The notes: generated by a model from the letters alone, not told the origin. Counted from the stretch's first letter, positions 1-13,174 are shown. The stretch is 64,000 nt of DNA from Capsicum annuum (GCF_002878395.1 NC_061115.1:148560961-148624960), one strand, 5' to 3'. Program-made: numbers and translations.

Positions 1-1263
1 TTATTTTGCTCTAATATGACTTTGCATTAAATTATTTTTTCTGTGTTAATTTTCTTATCTCTTATCCCAAAATATAGATATTAAAATAGATAAATTTTGT
101 TATGCACAACAAAATAAATGAAATAAAAATTAGAAGAAGACTCCAGAATAATATAATTTGTTAGAATTTGTCTCTTCATTTAAATTAGTTAGACACTTTT
201 ACATCTACTGAAATATAACTTTATCTCATAGTTTAATTTAATTTTTTTTTTACTCAAATTCAAAATAAATTATTATATTATATTATATTATATTATATTA
301 TATTATATTATATTATATGATATTATATTATATTTTATATTATAGTTTTATATTAATATAAAATATAAATAAAGATACTGACTATTCATTTAAATTTATT
401 AACTTTGTCCCAAGAGTTATAAGAAATTGAATAAGGTAAGAAAATTTCTCGAATGCGAATTTAAAGATGTACAGACTTTCATTTGGTTGGAATACAATTT
501 AATCTTTCGACCAAAAAAATATAATATTAAAATAAAATTGAACAATTCCAAATTTTATACATTATTTGAACCTTTACCTTAAAGATAATAAGTTGAGAAA
601 AGAAACATGAGTTGTAATGGAATTATTCTGATTCCTCCATCCTTAATCAAAGGGCTTAATTTGATACTTGGACATGAAAAAGTCCTCTTAAAAGCGTCAC
701 TTCAGAAATAGGGGCTACAATGCATGAATACTGAACAGTCGAACTAAAAAGTTTTTAAAAAGGCACAAACATGTTGCATGCAAAGAACAAATATAACAGA
801 AATAACACCTTTTAAAAGGTAATGGTATTAGATTCGATATAAATATCTGTATAGTCCACATTATCAAATTCTGGCCCCAATTTCACAAGCTGAAGAAGAC
901 TCCCCATAACCAACAGTGCTTTGGTATTCAAATCATGTCATGTTATTTCATATAAACATCCAATTGCACTTTGTACAATTTCTCATCCATTTTATAACCC
1001 ATTAAACAATGTCCCAATATCCTCAACAAAGGTTGTAACAACTTTCATGTCATATAAATCCTTTTTTTCACCTCATTTCGCTACTTGTTCCTTTTTGTTT
1101 ACAACAACAGAGAAAATTGAAGATGAAAAAGTCACATCCTTCCTGCATATAAAAAAAATATTAAATTAAAAAAAAATTTTAATTATTAAAATAAAAAATA
1201 GAAAAGAATGCAGTAAAAAAATTCACCAATAAAGCTTATGATATAGGAGTATATATAAGAAAT
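1..1263. other. AT-rich intergenic DNA, no gene seen
   Basis: Very AT-rich sequence with stop codons in all frames at high density. The only open frame of note (921-1169, +) has no recognisable domain and low-complexity composition. The stretch precedes the first copy of the 2 kb tandem unit. Confidence 0.6.
270..335. repeat. (TATTA)n microsatellite
   Basis: About thirteen consecutive five-base TATTA units with one interruption (TATGA). Confidence 0.9.
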
Positions 1264-1480
1264 GCTAAGAAGCTAGAACCCTTTTCCAATTCAAATATCA
1301 TTCAAATCCAAATATCATACTAAGTTGTTAAAAAAAATTAGTTTGTTATTCTTTCTTATCCTTATTTTTTTTTAAATGCGATGAGATGTATATTTACCTA
1401 ATAATTTATATATTTGAATTTGAGATAATAATTTGAAACCAATGATATTATTATTATTATTATTATTATAATTGTTGTTG

Positions 1481-1512
<32 letters not shown>

Positions 1513-1733
1513 GTAAGATTTTATCTTTCATTTAACTTTTAATAAAATGTATTAAATATAATATATTAATACTATAGCTACTACAGCTATTAGTATACAC
1601 GTACTGCTATGATTTTTTTTAATTATTATTGTTATTATATTATACCATTGTTATTATTATATTATGGATTCAAACATAATCTAGTACTACTACAACTACA
1701 ACTACTATTACTTATGTATTACTACTACTACTA

Positions 1734-1785
<52 letters not shown>

Positions 1786-1967
1786 TACTAATTATTATTG
1801 TTATTATTTACTACTTATTACTACGAACATCACACATTTGAATGGTAAGCAAATTGTGCACAAATATAATAATGAAAGCATATGCCAACCACAAATATAT
1901 ATTAATAAACGAATCTGATTAAAGAATCAAAGAATAAACATAAAATTTAGAAAAAGAAATAAGAAGT

Positions 1968-2192
1968 TGTTATGAAATAAGAAAGAATAAAGAAGAAGAA
2001 TAGAGAGAGTAATTCTTATTTCTTCTCTTGAGAGATGAGAGATCATCAAATTGCCAATACAATGAACAAAACTCCTCTATTTATAGGGAAAATTTACTCT
2101 TAGTCTGAGTAAAAGACGGATGCTTCAAATCCTAATAGATATCAAAGTAGATCTTGATAGACATTCACTATGATGTAAATACATTTATAACA
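1968..2192 (-). repeat. 3' LTR of the copia element at 1968-5954
   Basis: 225-bp LTR starting TGTTATG and ending ATAACA. It is collinear with 5711-5954, except that the right copy carries two short duplications: an extra AGAGAGAAT-type block and a repeated GATCTTGATA. Confidence 0.88.
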
Positions 2193-2753
2193 CTCCCCCT
2201 TAAATGTCTAATTGGTAGATAATGTACCTCGTTAAAACCTTATTAGAAAAAATCAGTGGGATAAAAAATCTAGTGAAGGAAAAAGAGTACACATTTCTAA
2301 CAATACGCATATCGGTTGCCTCATTAAAAACCTTACAAGTAAAACCCAGTGGGACAAAACCTCGTAAAGGAAAAAGAGTACAACGTGTATTAACTCCCCC
2401 TAATGAGAACATCCTTGAACCTTTGCATCTCGATTTTGTACACCATCTTCTTGAAAGTTGCAATTGAAGGAGACTTGGTGAATAAAATAGCCACATTGTC
2501 ACTTGAACGAATCCGTTGCACATTAATATCACCATTATTTTAGAGCTCATGTATGCAAAAAAGTTTTGATGAAGTGTGCTTCGTTCGATCTCCTTTTATG
2601 AATCCATCAAGATGTGTTATGCAAGTTGCATTATTTCCGTATAAAATTGTGGGTACATTGTCACATTTCACGCCACATTTTTCTCGAATGAGAAGTATCA
2701 TGGATCTCAACCATACTCATTCTTGACTTGCTTCATAAATAGCTATTATCCCA

Positions 2754-3060
2754 TCATGGTTCGATAAAGTGGTTAGATAGACTACTTTGTATATCTCCAA
2801 GATATGATAGTATCCCCACATGTGAACGCATTGTATGTTTGAGACCAAGATTTATGCGGGTTAGATGAGTACCCAACATCAGCATGACTAGCAATATCAG
2901 GACTGCAATCTTTAGAAAATCATTAAAACTAATGTATCTTATCCCATTTCGATGTCTCGTAGTAGGAGTAGAAATATACCTTGCTAACAAATTGAGCGAA
3001 AAGCTATATTGGGTCTTATAGTATTTTACAAGATACATGAGTACACCAATTGTACTAAGA
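2754..3060 (-). pseudogene. Copia pol remnant (region preceding RNase H)
   Basis: The minus-strand translation contains a recognisable but broken version of the copia segment between reverse transcriptase and RNase H. It has a GVLMYLV-type motif, then SLNLLARY and a TRHRNGI motif, where intact elements have ALMYLA...NLLAR...RHWNGI. Stops and frame changes follow immediately. It supports the lineage call for the enclosing element and is not a functional gene. Confidence 0.6.
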
Positions 3061-5710
3061 TATGGTACTTCATAACCAATCCAAATTGGTATTTTTTTAT
3101 TTCAGCAAATAATTTTATTGCTTTTGAAAACTCTTCAAGAGTTTTAATAATTTTCAAGCTATAAGCTTATACAATATAAGGATTATCAATAGGTTTCTCA
3201 GAAACTTTTATATTTTGAATCCTTAAAGAAGTTTTCATATAAATTTTGTCAAGTGACAATATTCAACATTTCATGTGTGACATCTTAGCTGCAAGTGTTT
3301 GGAATGCAAATCAAATAAGTTTTACGCTTACCAAGATGCATTCTTTCATGTCACTTGATAAATATTTCTACGTCAGCATGCTTAAATTAACGTAGATTTC
3401 AGATCCTCATAATTTTTCACAATATTGCGCCAATATTGTATCAAAGATATTGATGATATATCATTTTGTATCGGTCCACAATGTGACATAACATTTTGAG
3501 ATCTCATCACTTCATTATTTTCAGGTACCTGAACCTCTCATAAGGTTTCAGGAAGTGCTATGTCGTAGACATTGCCTTTCTATTATGATTATTTATTTTT
3601 TATCCTTTTTAAGAATTATTTCATTTAGAACCGATTGGTCTACCACGCTTCACCCATGCATATACTTTGTCCTTCATGAACACAAAATATGAGCACTTGC
3701 AGCTTAAATATGAAATAATTTCGGCATTTGACTTGAATTATCTTTTGAATGAGGATCTGGTGATAATTATAACATATTCTATAGCTACTTATAATCTCCC
3801 CTTTATGTTAGGAAAACTAACATACATCCTCTATCTTCTTTGAGGAATCTATCTTTGTGCATCATGGTATATTCATTAATCGTATACCGCACATCAAAAC
3901 TATTAGATGTAATAGTTGGTTCATGACCTTGAACCAATTGAAGGGGAATAAATAATCATAATTTATTGGTCTAATACATACAAGTGTTATTGTATGCAAC
4001 ATATCATATTTCAGACTAACACATGAAGCTTTGTTCTCATTAGCGATGGTTTAGCTATTTATCTAAGGCATTCAATGTCAAACCATCATCATCAAGATAA
4101 CTTTCTTGATTGAACAATTTGAAAATTATGTTCTTAACTCAATTTTATTGAGCAAGCAACTTTATGAATGTCAAACTGCAGATTGACAATGAATGTGCAT
4201 GTGATCATCTTATTGATGCATCTTTTCAACAATCACATGATAGGTGAACGGGCTCATATTCACCTTTTATATTTTTCAGATTTAAGGAATTTAATCCCAA
4301 CATTAGTTGATCCAACCAACTTATCATGAGAACAAATGACATAAACAATTCTCGAAGAATCTTCTAGTTCTTCAATACATGTCTAATATTCAATATGCAC
4401 TTCTTCGAGATGTCACAATCGTTCATATCAATTTATGAACTTTTATTCTAGTAAATTCCAAGTTTACCATGACATGTACTTTTTTTTTCTTTAGTAAATT
4501 TCAGATTTACTATTACATGAATAAATTTTAGATTTACTACTTTAGAAGTAGATTTCGAAATAACTCTTCTCAGTTATTCTGCCTCATTCGGAGGTGAGTT
4601 GTGATACCATCACAATCAAGTACACGTTTGCATTAATAAGCTTCTCATTAATTAGGAATGGAATATAATCATATCTTAAGCCTATCAAATTATGATAGCT
4701 TATAAGCTCTTTCAAGATTTTGCTACTTCAAAAGCAAATCGAGGCATACATATGACGTAGAGAATTTTTCTCTATCATATCTTATGATCATAATATGCGT
4801 TTAAAAATATTATCACTTTTGATGATCATAATAATATTGTCCCTTCACGCTTATATTCGTACATTCAATCACTTGTCTCCTTTCAGACATATTATGCACT
4901 GCTGCTACATACACCTCAAGAATGAAGTAAGTTGTCATATTTCAGACTTATCATATATTGCTACCACATTCACTTCATGGAATGGAGCATATTCAATGGG
5001 TCGGATTTCATGACTTTTCACCAAATACCCATTATTTTGCCTTAGCCATCATAATATCATCAGTATAGTGCATTGAGATTCAAACTCAATGTCTTATCCA
5101 TATAAAAGTGTCTTAGGCATAAATTGATATTGGGACTTGAATCCAACATTTTATCATCACGGTATTTCAAGAACAAATGTAATTTTTTTAATAAAACACG
5201 CCTTACGGCTAAATCAATTTCTTACCATATCAAAGATTCAAACTTACCATATGAATCTCAATTGATAAGAGACTTTGTGTAACCTTGCATTATAAGTTAA
5301 ACTCAGATGGTGGCCACCAATAATACAAAGCAATTGACACTTTATTATAAATAGTGATTGACTTCGCGGCAGCTAATACGTCTATAAAAGCACCAAGAAA
5401 ATTATCATCCATTGCAAAAAAGGCGACTTAAATAAGTAGTAACTATAATACTATAATACTAAGAAGAGAACGTGTGCACACATATTCAAACTTTAAAACA
5501 CATAGTACTATTATAATAATAGTAATACTTATCTTATGAGAAGTATTTCATTCTGGATCTATGGTATCCCGAGGTTGTAAATATTATACCGAAATCAATT
5601 GTTTCTTCTTTATTGAAAGAATCATGCATTGGTGCATCAGTGATGTTTGGTTTTTTGTAAGAAAGAAAACCAAATTTTATTTGATAAATTAGAGACTCGT
5701 GTTGATAACG

Positions 5711-5954
5711 TGTTATGAAATAAGAAAGAATAAAGAAGAAGAGTAGAGAGAATAGAGAGAGTAATTCTTATTTCTTCTCTTGAGGGATGAGAGATCATCA
5801 GATTGTCAATACAATGAACAAAACCCCTCTATTTATAGAGAAAATTTACTCCTAGTCTGAGTAAAAAATGGATGTTTCAAATCCTAATAGATATCAAAGT
5901 AGATCTTGATAGATCTTGATAGACATTCACTATAATGTAAATACATTTATAACA
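5711..5954 (-). repeat. 5' LTR of the copia element at 1968-5954
   Basis: 244-bp LTR, 19 bp longer than its partner because of two short internal tandem duplications. The sequences otherwise differ at a scatter of substitutions, suggesting an insertion that is neither brand new nor ancient. Confidence 0.88.
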
Positions 5955-6696
5955 GAAGCAAATTTGATTGAAAAATTGAATTTATATAGGAAAGGGTTAA
6001 TTGAAATCCTGCTTTATTTAGTATAGAGTTTGTTTTCGAATCAAATTCTTGAACAATCTATAACTTCTTATCAAATTAAAAAATTATCACTAATTTAACT
6101 AATTAATTTTCAACAAACTCTATCTTTATACAAAAGCATTTTAAAATTTTTTTTATCTAAAAATAAACTTTATTAAATAAATAATATAAATATAATTTAT
6201 GAACTAAAATAAATAGTATAAAATAATAGTAACATGAACTTTGTTAGAAATAATAGATTACAATCTTTGAAATTCATATTGAATCAGTTGGTGTCAAAAT
6301 ATATTTAAATTTAGAATATAAAAAGATAAGCTTTCTCTTACAAAATTGGAGCATGAGTTATAATGCTCGAGGAAAATGGGGAAATAAGGGATGAAGAAAT
6401 TACGTGAGTGGGTGGTTTAAGTTAATTAGATTAATTAATAATTTTTCTTAGGTCATTTTTATTTTATTCCTTTATTTTATATTTTTTAAATAAAAAATAA
6501 TGAGCCTTTTTCATATAAATAAGTTTTCGTTTTAAAGTTAAATGTAAGTTTTTAAATTATTATTTTTAACAAAGTAAGAAATGGATAATACATTTGCTTA
6601 ATCATTTTCAACTAAAAATTCAAATGATATTTTATTTTTAAGCTAATGATTTTTTTTCCTTTTAAAAGGATGATGTAAATTCAAATATAGCGATTC

Positions 6697-6743
<47 letters not shown>

Positions 6744-7360
6744 TAATATTTAAATATATTTTATGATATTAAAAGAGATAAGTCATGAATAGTTAGAGTT
6801 CATCTAGAACTCTTTCAAGCTAATGATAATTTTTTTTTATAAAATTTAATATTTTCAAATTAAATACCTCTAATTTTTTAAAAGGATGATGTATTTTAAA
6901 ATTCAAATATTATATATATAGATTAGTTTTATTCCTCTTCTTATTGTTTAATATTTAAATATATTTTATAATATTGAAAGGGATAAGTTATGTATAATTA
7001 GAGACTTAGAGTTCATCTAGAACTCTTTCAATTTAGTCATAAATTTTTTATAAAACCTAGAATTTTTAAATTTAAATATCTCTAATTTTTTTAATCCAAA
7101 ATTTTTATTACCATATCTATATCCTTGTTCTAAAACTGCCACATGGATTTCTGTTGTGCTACCACATGAATTCTTCTGGTGCTTCGTCCCTGCTTTAGTA
7201 TATATAGAAATTCCATTCAAATTCAAATATCATATTAAGTTGTTAAAAAATATTTAGTTTGTTATTCTTTCTTATCCTTATTTTTTTTAAATGTGATGAG
7301 ATGTATATTTACCTAATAATTTATATATTTGAATTTGAGATAATAATTTGAAACCAATGA

Positions 7361-7379
7361 TATTATTATTATTATTATT

Positions 7380-7427
<48 letters not shown>

Positions 7428-7437
7428 ATTATTATTC
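7361..7437. repeat. Compound (ATT)n(GTT)n microsatellite
   Basis: ATT repeats pass into about seventeen GTT repeats and back to ATT. The equivalent place in copy 1 (about 1447-1512) has far fewer GTT units, so this tract diverged after the duplication. Confidence 0.85.
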
Positions 7438-7661
7438 TAAGATTTTATCTTACATTTAAATTTTAATAAAATGTATTAAAATATAATATATTAATACTAT
7501 AGCTACTACAGCTACTACAACTATTAGTATACACGTACTGCTATGATTTTTTTAAACTATTATTATTATTATTATTGTATTATACTATTGTTATTATTAT
7601 ATTATGGATTCAAACTACTACAACTAATACTACTATTACTTATGTATTACTACTACTACTA

Positions 7662-7699
<38 letters not shown>

Positions 7700-8020
7700 G
7701 TATTAGTATTAGTATTTAATAATAATAATAATAATAATAATTTACTACTTATTACTACGAACATCACCCATTTGAATGGTAAGCAAATTGTGCACAAATA
7801 TAATAATGAAACCATATGCTAGCCACAAATATCTATTAATAAACGAATCTGATTAAAGAATCAAAGAATAAACATAAAAGTTTAGAAAAAGAAATAAGAA
7901 ACAACTTTGATTGAAAAATTGAGTTTATATAGGAAAGGGTTAATTGAAATCCTGCTTTATCTAGTATAAAGTTTGTTTTCGAATCAAATTCTTGAACAAT
8001 CTATAACTTCCTATCAAATT

Positions 8021-8024
<4 letters not shown>

Positions 8025-8088
<64 letters not shown>
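8025..8088. repeat. (CT)n(TA)n microsatellite at the Helitron 5' end
   Basis: About nineteen CT units followed by about twelve TA units directly at the TC terminus. Confidence 0.9.
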
Positions 8089-8089
<1 letters not shown>

Positions 8090-8472
8090 CAGCAAAACAT
8101 AAGCAGGACAAGATGCCATGCGTCAAGCTATTAAAATAGCCACATGGCAATTTTTAAGACAATATTAAAAAATGTTTTAAGACAAAATTAAAAATATTGT
8201 AATAATAATTTTGAATTGAAAAATTAAGTATTTGAATTTGAATAAGTTATCCTTTTACAAAAAAGATTTTCATTATCGTAAAAATAGAAACTAATAATTA
8301 AAGAGTTATAATAGATATACACTATTTCAAACTTATCTCTTATAAAATTTAAATGTTATAAAATAAATTTAAATATAATTTATTTACATACTAGGAAATC
8401 TATATCTATAATAATAATTAGTTGTAGTAGTGTTGGCAATTGTAGTAATAGTACGTACATAGAATGTAGAAC

Positions 8473-8513
<41 letters not shown>

Positions 8514-8549
8514 CAACAACAACAACAACAACAATAATAATAATAATAA

Positions 8550-8935
8550 TCTATATATATATAAAAGCAAAAAAAAACAAGACAAGATGCTACGTGTCAA
8601 GCTATTAAAATAGCCACGTGGCAATTTTTAAGACAATATTTAAAAATATTTTAAGACAAAATTAAAAATAGTGTAATAATAATTTTGAATTGAAAAATTA
8701 AGTATTTGAATTTGAATTAGTTATCCTTTTACCAAAAAGATTTTCATTATCGTAAAAATAGAAACTAATAATTAAAGAGTTCTAACAGATATACATTATT
8801 TCAAACTTATCTCTTACAAAATTTAAATGTTATAAATATAATTTATTTACATACTAGGGAATCTATACCTATAATAACAATTAGTTTTAGTAGTGTTGGC
8901 AATTGTAGTAATAGTAGATACATAGAATGTAGAAC

Positions 8936-8985
<50 letters not shown>

Positions 8986-8990
8986 AACAT
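8550..8990 (+). repeat. Duplicated Helitron 5'-terminal block
   Basis: This block repeats about 8085-8545 almost base for base: GACAAGATGC, the CAAGCTATTAAAATAGCCAC stretch, the AAGACAAAATTAAAAAT stretch and the terminal (AAT)n. It starts with a new TC (8550-8551) preceded by A, as a Helitron 5' end would. No second 3' terminus is found, so it is either a tandem 5'-end duplication or a truncated second insertion. Confidence 0.75.
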
Positions 8991-11061
8991 TAGCAATAGT
9001 AGTACATACGTAAATGCTAAATAATATGATTTGATTTCAAATTATTTTTAATTTAAATATAATATTGGAAGATAAATATGCATTGTATTTAAGAAATTAA
9101 AGATAATGAAGAAATTATCTTCTTTTAACAAAACATATCTTAACCAAACTAAAAAGTTCAAATTAATGTTGAATTTAATTTGATTATTACTTCTACCATT
9201 ATTTTAGTGTTTTAGTGTTATCTCATCTCTTAGTATTTATCCTAATCTAATTTGAATTTGAATTTAAAATTAAGTTATTCCAACTTTTTATCCTTATCTC
9301 AACTGCAATTCAAAAATTATTTCAACACTATAAATACACCGATACACAATTGCCAATATATAGGAAAGTTTTATATGTTTTATAATTGATGATGATCTAG
9401 GGTTTCAGATGAATTTTTCTTTTGATTTATTAATTGGCTTTTTTCAATTTATGTTGTTATTTTTTTCTTTATTTTGATAACCATCTTATCAAGTTTTCTC
9501 AGTTAATGGCTACTGCTCAGGTTTTCTCAGTTAGTGGCTACTGCTAGTGGCTACTGCTCGAGGCTACTGCAGATAGTTTGAATTAGCTTTCATGCGTGTG
9601 AATATATTTTTTCTTCTGAATTAGCTTCCTGCACTTTCACGTCTTTAATTGTTTAATTTATTTTTTTTTGGTTTTAACATTTTTATTTATTATATATAGA
9701 TTAGTGATAACTGTATTGCAGGCTTATTTTTTCTACTATATCCATCTCTGAATTCAAGTAAGTAAATATTTATTTTGATATTGAATTTTAATTTTAAAAA
9801 TAATTAAATCGAAGTAAAGTTCTATCTTCTTAACTTCTCTTATATATACACCTATATTGATATATAATTTTAAGTTTCTTTCTCCTTTGTTTTGAGGTTG
9901 AATTCAAAGAAAAAAGTTGTAAAAGGATGAATACGAGATGAGAAAAGAGGGGTTTTGCACATGTCTTAATATTTCTATTTTTGCAAGAATTAATATACTC
10001 AATGTGTGTTTTCACTTTTTGTTGGCTTTTCTTTGATAATTAGTTAAGGAAAGGGATAATGAGAATGTTGTAAACCAAATGACAAAACATATAATGATAA
10101 AAATTTATTGATATTTACATTTTTTAACTCTGCGGTTATAGGAAAATTCACATATAGAAAAATTTAGAGAAAAAGAATTATAACAACAGAACCAAATAGA
10201 ATATAATTTTAAGAATATTGCTACGTGCATCTAAAAATGCATGGCACTATTATATGAAGTGTTATGGAAAAGTATATAAAAAAACATTTCGTTTCAATCA
10301 TTTGAATTCAATTGGCACGTCTTTTGATTTTGTGTATAGTAGCATGGATGCATTGTTTATATATATTACATATACAATTGTTATTGTGAAGAAACCTCAT
10401 TTTTGGAAAGTTACGTAAATACTAGCAAATAAGAAAAATATTATAAATTAAATTACATAATCTATAATATATATATATTATAAAATAGATGACGAAGCAT
10501 CACAATTAGTCAAGTTGTAGACTATTAGTATTAAGCCACGTGAAAATTCTTAGGACAAGACTTATAATATTGTAATAAACATTTTAAATTTTAAAAAAAA
10601 AAAAACAAAAAAACTACATATGAAAGATAGTAACTATCACATTAAAGATCTCTAATGCCACCAAGTCTCTTTTCTGGCGAAAAAGACTTTCAATTGGAAC
10701 TCTTTTTGAATTGTATACCGTATATATCGTAGATTCTTTCCCCTATTAATTTCTTTGAATTTGAATAAAAAATTAATTATCTTTTAACAAATTAATAAGA
10801 TATTTGAAATTTGAATTTAAATAAAATTAGAATCGAAATGAGCTCTAGCTTCTTAGTGTCTCTTATATATACTCCTATATCATTGATTTTATTGTTGAAT
10901 TTGTTTTCTACTTTTTTTCTGTTCTTCATATTATAAAAAAATATATTTTTGTTTTTATATTTTTTTCTTTTTTTATATGCAGGAATGATATTATTTTTTC
11001 ATCTTCATCGTCCTCGGTTAACGAAAACAAAGAAAAATAAGTCCACAATCATTTATGTTAT
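8991..11061. other. Helitron interior without recognisable gene
   Basis: Apart from the short GGCTACTGC repeat, this AT-rich stretch has only small unrelated open frames (9830-10015 -, 10218-10418 +). Around 10530-10570 a GCCACGTGAAAATTCTTAGGACAAG stretch echoes the Helitron 5' block at 8600-8640, suggesting another old nested or duplicated end. Confidence 0.5.
9492..9572. repeat. Short tandem repeat with GGCTACTGCT core
   Basis: The motif GGCTACTGC occurs four times within 80 bp, two of them followed by a TCAGGTTTTCTCAGTTA-like spacer. Its relatively GC-rich composition stands out from the surrounding Helitron interior. Function unknown. Confidence 0.7.
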
Positions 11062-11546
11062 CAGGGGCGGCTCAACCATATTTGTGGCCTAAGGCGAAGA
11101 TCAAACAAAGACCTTAAATTTTAAAGAAAAAAATAACCTTTTTTGAATGAACTTTATTTTCAAAATTATATAATCAATTTTTCTAATTAATTTTTTTTAA
11201 GTAATAATATAATGAATTTATTAAATCTTTATTGAGACATAGTATTTTATATATATGAAATTCTTCTAATAATTCTTTCCTGTTAGATGAAAAAATTATT
11301 TTTCCTATAGAACAACAACAACAAACTCAGTGTATTCCCATAAAGTGAGGTCTGGAGAGGGTAAAATATACGCAGTCCATACCGCTATCTCCGAAGAAGT
11401 AGGATGTTTTCGATAGACCTCTGTCATAAAAAATATTTATTTTTTCTATAAAAAAATCTATAATATAATATCAGTAAAAAATGAGGCCCCTCAAATTTGG
11501 GGCCTAAGGCATTCGCCTATTTTTTCATGAGGTTGAGCCGCCCCTA
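11062..11546. mobile_element. hAT-type MITE, 485 bp
   Basis: Terminal inverted repeats CAGGGGCGGCTCAACC and GGTTGAGCCGCCCCTA bound the element. The flanking 8-bp duplication is TATGTTAT (11054-11061) versus GATGTTAT (11547-11554), matching at 7 of 8. Inner parts of the ends also pair (GGCCTAAGGC on both sides). An 8-bp duplication and CAGGGGC termini fit the hAT superfamily. It has no transposase and contains a SINE. Confidence 0.88.
11311..11426 (-). mobile_element. SINE (Au-SINE-like, (TTG)n tail) nested in the MITE
   Basis: On the minus strand this reads as a tRNA-derived SINE ending in repeated TTG (plus-strand AACAACAACAACAA). It has the CTCTCCAGACCTCACTTTA-type core seen in other copies at 20325 and 29776. 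Flanking A/T-rich runs (AAAAAATTATTTTTCCTATA before, AAAAAATATTTATTTTTTCTATA after) look like a diverged target-site duplication. Confidence 0.75.
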
Positions 11547-12524
11547 GATGTTATCACTATCTAATCTCACGGCTCTTCGCATTTACTACAAATAGTAACA
11601 ACCCCCAAGAAGAAAAGGAGAAAAAGAAATAAATAATAATTGAAACGACGACTTTGATAAATAAAAGATTCATTGGTAAATTAATTTCAAATTAATAATA
11701 TTTCTGTCGTTTAATTTACGAAGAAATGTTCTTGAGAGTTAGTTTTCTATTTTTTAGTGATAATTTTGTTGTTATTATTGACTTGCATAAGAGATTAAAA
11801 AAAATAATAGTAGATAACAACAATCGAAATATGAATTTTATTGATGTAGTTGACAAGTTTAAGTTTTTTAAAATATGTATTTGATATTATTGTTGCCCAT
11901 TTTAATATTTTTTAAATTTCATATTTTTTCTATATTTAATTCAATTGTATGCAATTCATAATTGTTTGATTTCTATATCTTATATCACATTCATATATTT
12001 ACTTTTTTTAGGAGGATTATAAAAGAGATTTATAAACGATATTTAGATATCTTAATTTATTAATCCTCTTTTAATTTTACTTGCAAGTTTACATTTATGT
12101 ATAAACTTTTTAGAAAGTAATTTTGGGCTTCATTTAATTTCATCATATAAAGAGGAAAATAAAGAACACAAAGGTAAATCATAGAATGCGAGATGAAGTT
12201 ATATTTCAATTGTGTGAAAGTGTATAACTTGAATTTTAAACCATAATCATTTCTAACAATCTACTTAATATCTTTAAATTGTGAATAATATAATAAAAAA
12301 GAATTAAATTTTTTTTTCTTACAATCATACACAAAGGTAAATCATATAGTACGAGATAAAATTATATTTCAATAGGGTGAAAATGTCTAACTTAAATTTT
12401 AAATTATAACCATTTCTAACAATCTACTTAATTTCTTTAAATTGTGAATAATATAAAAAGAAAAATATGAAAAAAAAAAGATTCTTTTACAACTACATGA
12501 TTGTTTTTTCATATAAATTTGATA

Positions 12525-12640
12525 AGACGTCAATGGGTTTGGGGGGTGGGGATAGATTATTTTTGAAAAAAAAAATTGAGGTTGGGTGGAGGTGGGGGAT
12601 AGGGCTGGGATTAGGGAAGGAGGGGGTAATTTTAACTAAA
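12525..12640 (+). repeat. G-rich tract in the Helitron interior
   Basis: Several runs of three to six G (GGGGGGTGGGG, GGTGGGGGAT, GGAGGGGG) lie within about 110 bp on the plus strand. The sequence resembles the G-rich half of the minisatellite units at 13175-13870. Confidence 0.7.
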
Positions 12641-13174
12641 TTTGAGAATATATAATGAACTTAATAAGATAATACATACATATTTATAAATTTTCAACGA
12701 AAAAGATGGGAATGCAATAGCATAGCAATTTAAATTAGGAAAAATTACAGAAACTAGCATCCTTAAGATTATAATTACAATAAATAACAATACTTTTTCA
12801 AAATTACAACTTATAGCAAAAGTAACAATATTTACCCACTTCATAGCAATAGAAGAATATATATTTTCCAGTTATGCATATGTATTTATGAGTAATACAT
12901 ATATATTTGTATATGTATTTATATAGCAACATTTTACTTAAATACAAATACAATTTGATATTTTTCGTAATTATGAAACTGTTGCTATAAAAGTTATAAT
13001 TAAGGCTACAGAGTTGCTATTTCTGAAATTTTTCCTTTAAATTATTTTTGACAATCTGAAATCTATTAATTGTAGAACTAAATAATAGAGTATAATAAAG
13101 AAAACATGAAATTTAATAACTTTTTTTTATATGATTATTTTTACAGATATAGATTTGGTTAAAGATGTGTGTGT

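Larger units (their letters stand above)
1968..5954 (-). mobile_element. Ty1-copia LTR retrotransposon, degenerate, with both LTRs
   Basis: Two direct repeats, TGTTATGAAATAAG...TTTATAACA, bound the element (1968-2192 and 5711-5954). The flanks are GAAGT on the left (1963-1967) and GAAGC on the right (5955-5959), a 5-bp duplication with one difference. The minus strand has a purine-rich tract (AAGGGGGAGTG) against the left LTR and a primer-site-like sequence (GTTATCAACACGAG) inside the right LTR, so transcription would run right to left. The interior is heavily decayed. The matching site in the second tandem unit (about 7905) lacks the element, which confirms the boundaries. Confidence 0.85.
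1264..7208 (-). mobile_element. Tandem 2 kb unit, copy 1 (Helitron-like), interrupted by a copia element
   Basis: The segments 1264-1967 and 5955-7208 together form a unit of about 1.95 kb that is repeated, in the same order and orientation, at 7209-8024 plus 14067-15181. Long blocks are nearly identical; for example, the stretch around 6247-6420 matches 14206-14380 with only scattered substitutions. Read on the minus strand, the unit begins near 7208 with TCTATATATAC followed by AAAGCAGGGACGAAG. That resembles the TC-plus-TA-rich 5' ends of plant non-autonomous Helitrons, so I infer the unit is a Helitron-derived sequence lying on the minus strand. Its 3' end on the left is not resolved: I found no convincing hairpin and CTRR terminus near 1264. 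No coding capacity is seen. Confidence 0.65.

Noticed and set aside
1609..1791. Plus-strand open frame rich in Tyr and Ile
   Set aside because: It is made by (ATT)n/(ACT)n microsatellites and lies inside the repeat unit, with no protein-like composition.
2222..2467. Plus-strand 81-aa Lys-rich open frame
   Set aside because: Falls in the 3' non-coding end of the minus-strand copia element. The CCTTACAAGTAAAACCCAGT-type repeats are element sequence, not a gene.
8418..8624. Minus-strand poly-Leu open frame
   Set aside because: Product of the (AAT)n/(AAC)n tract at the duplicated Helitron 5' block.
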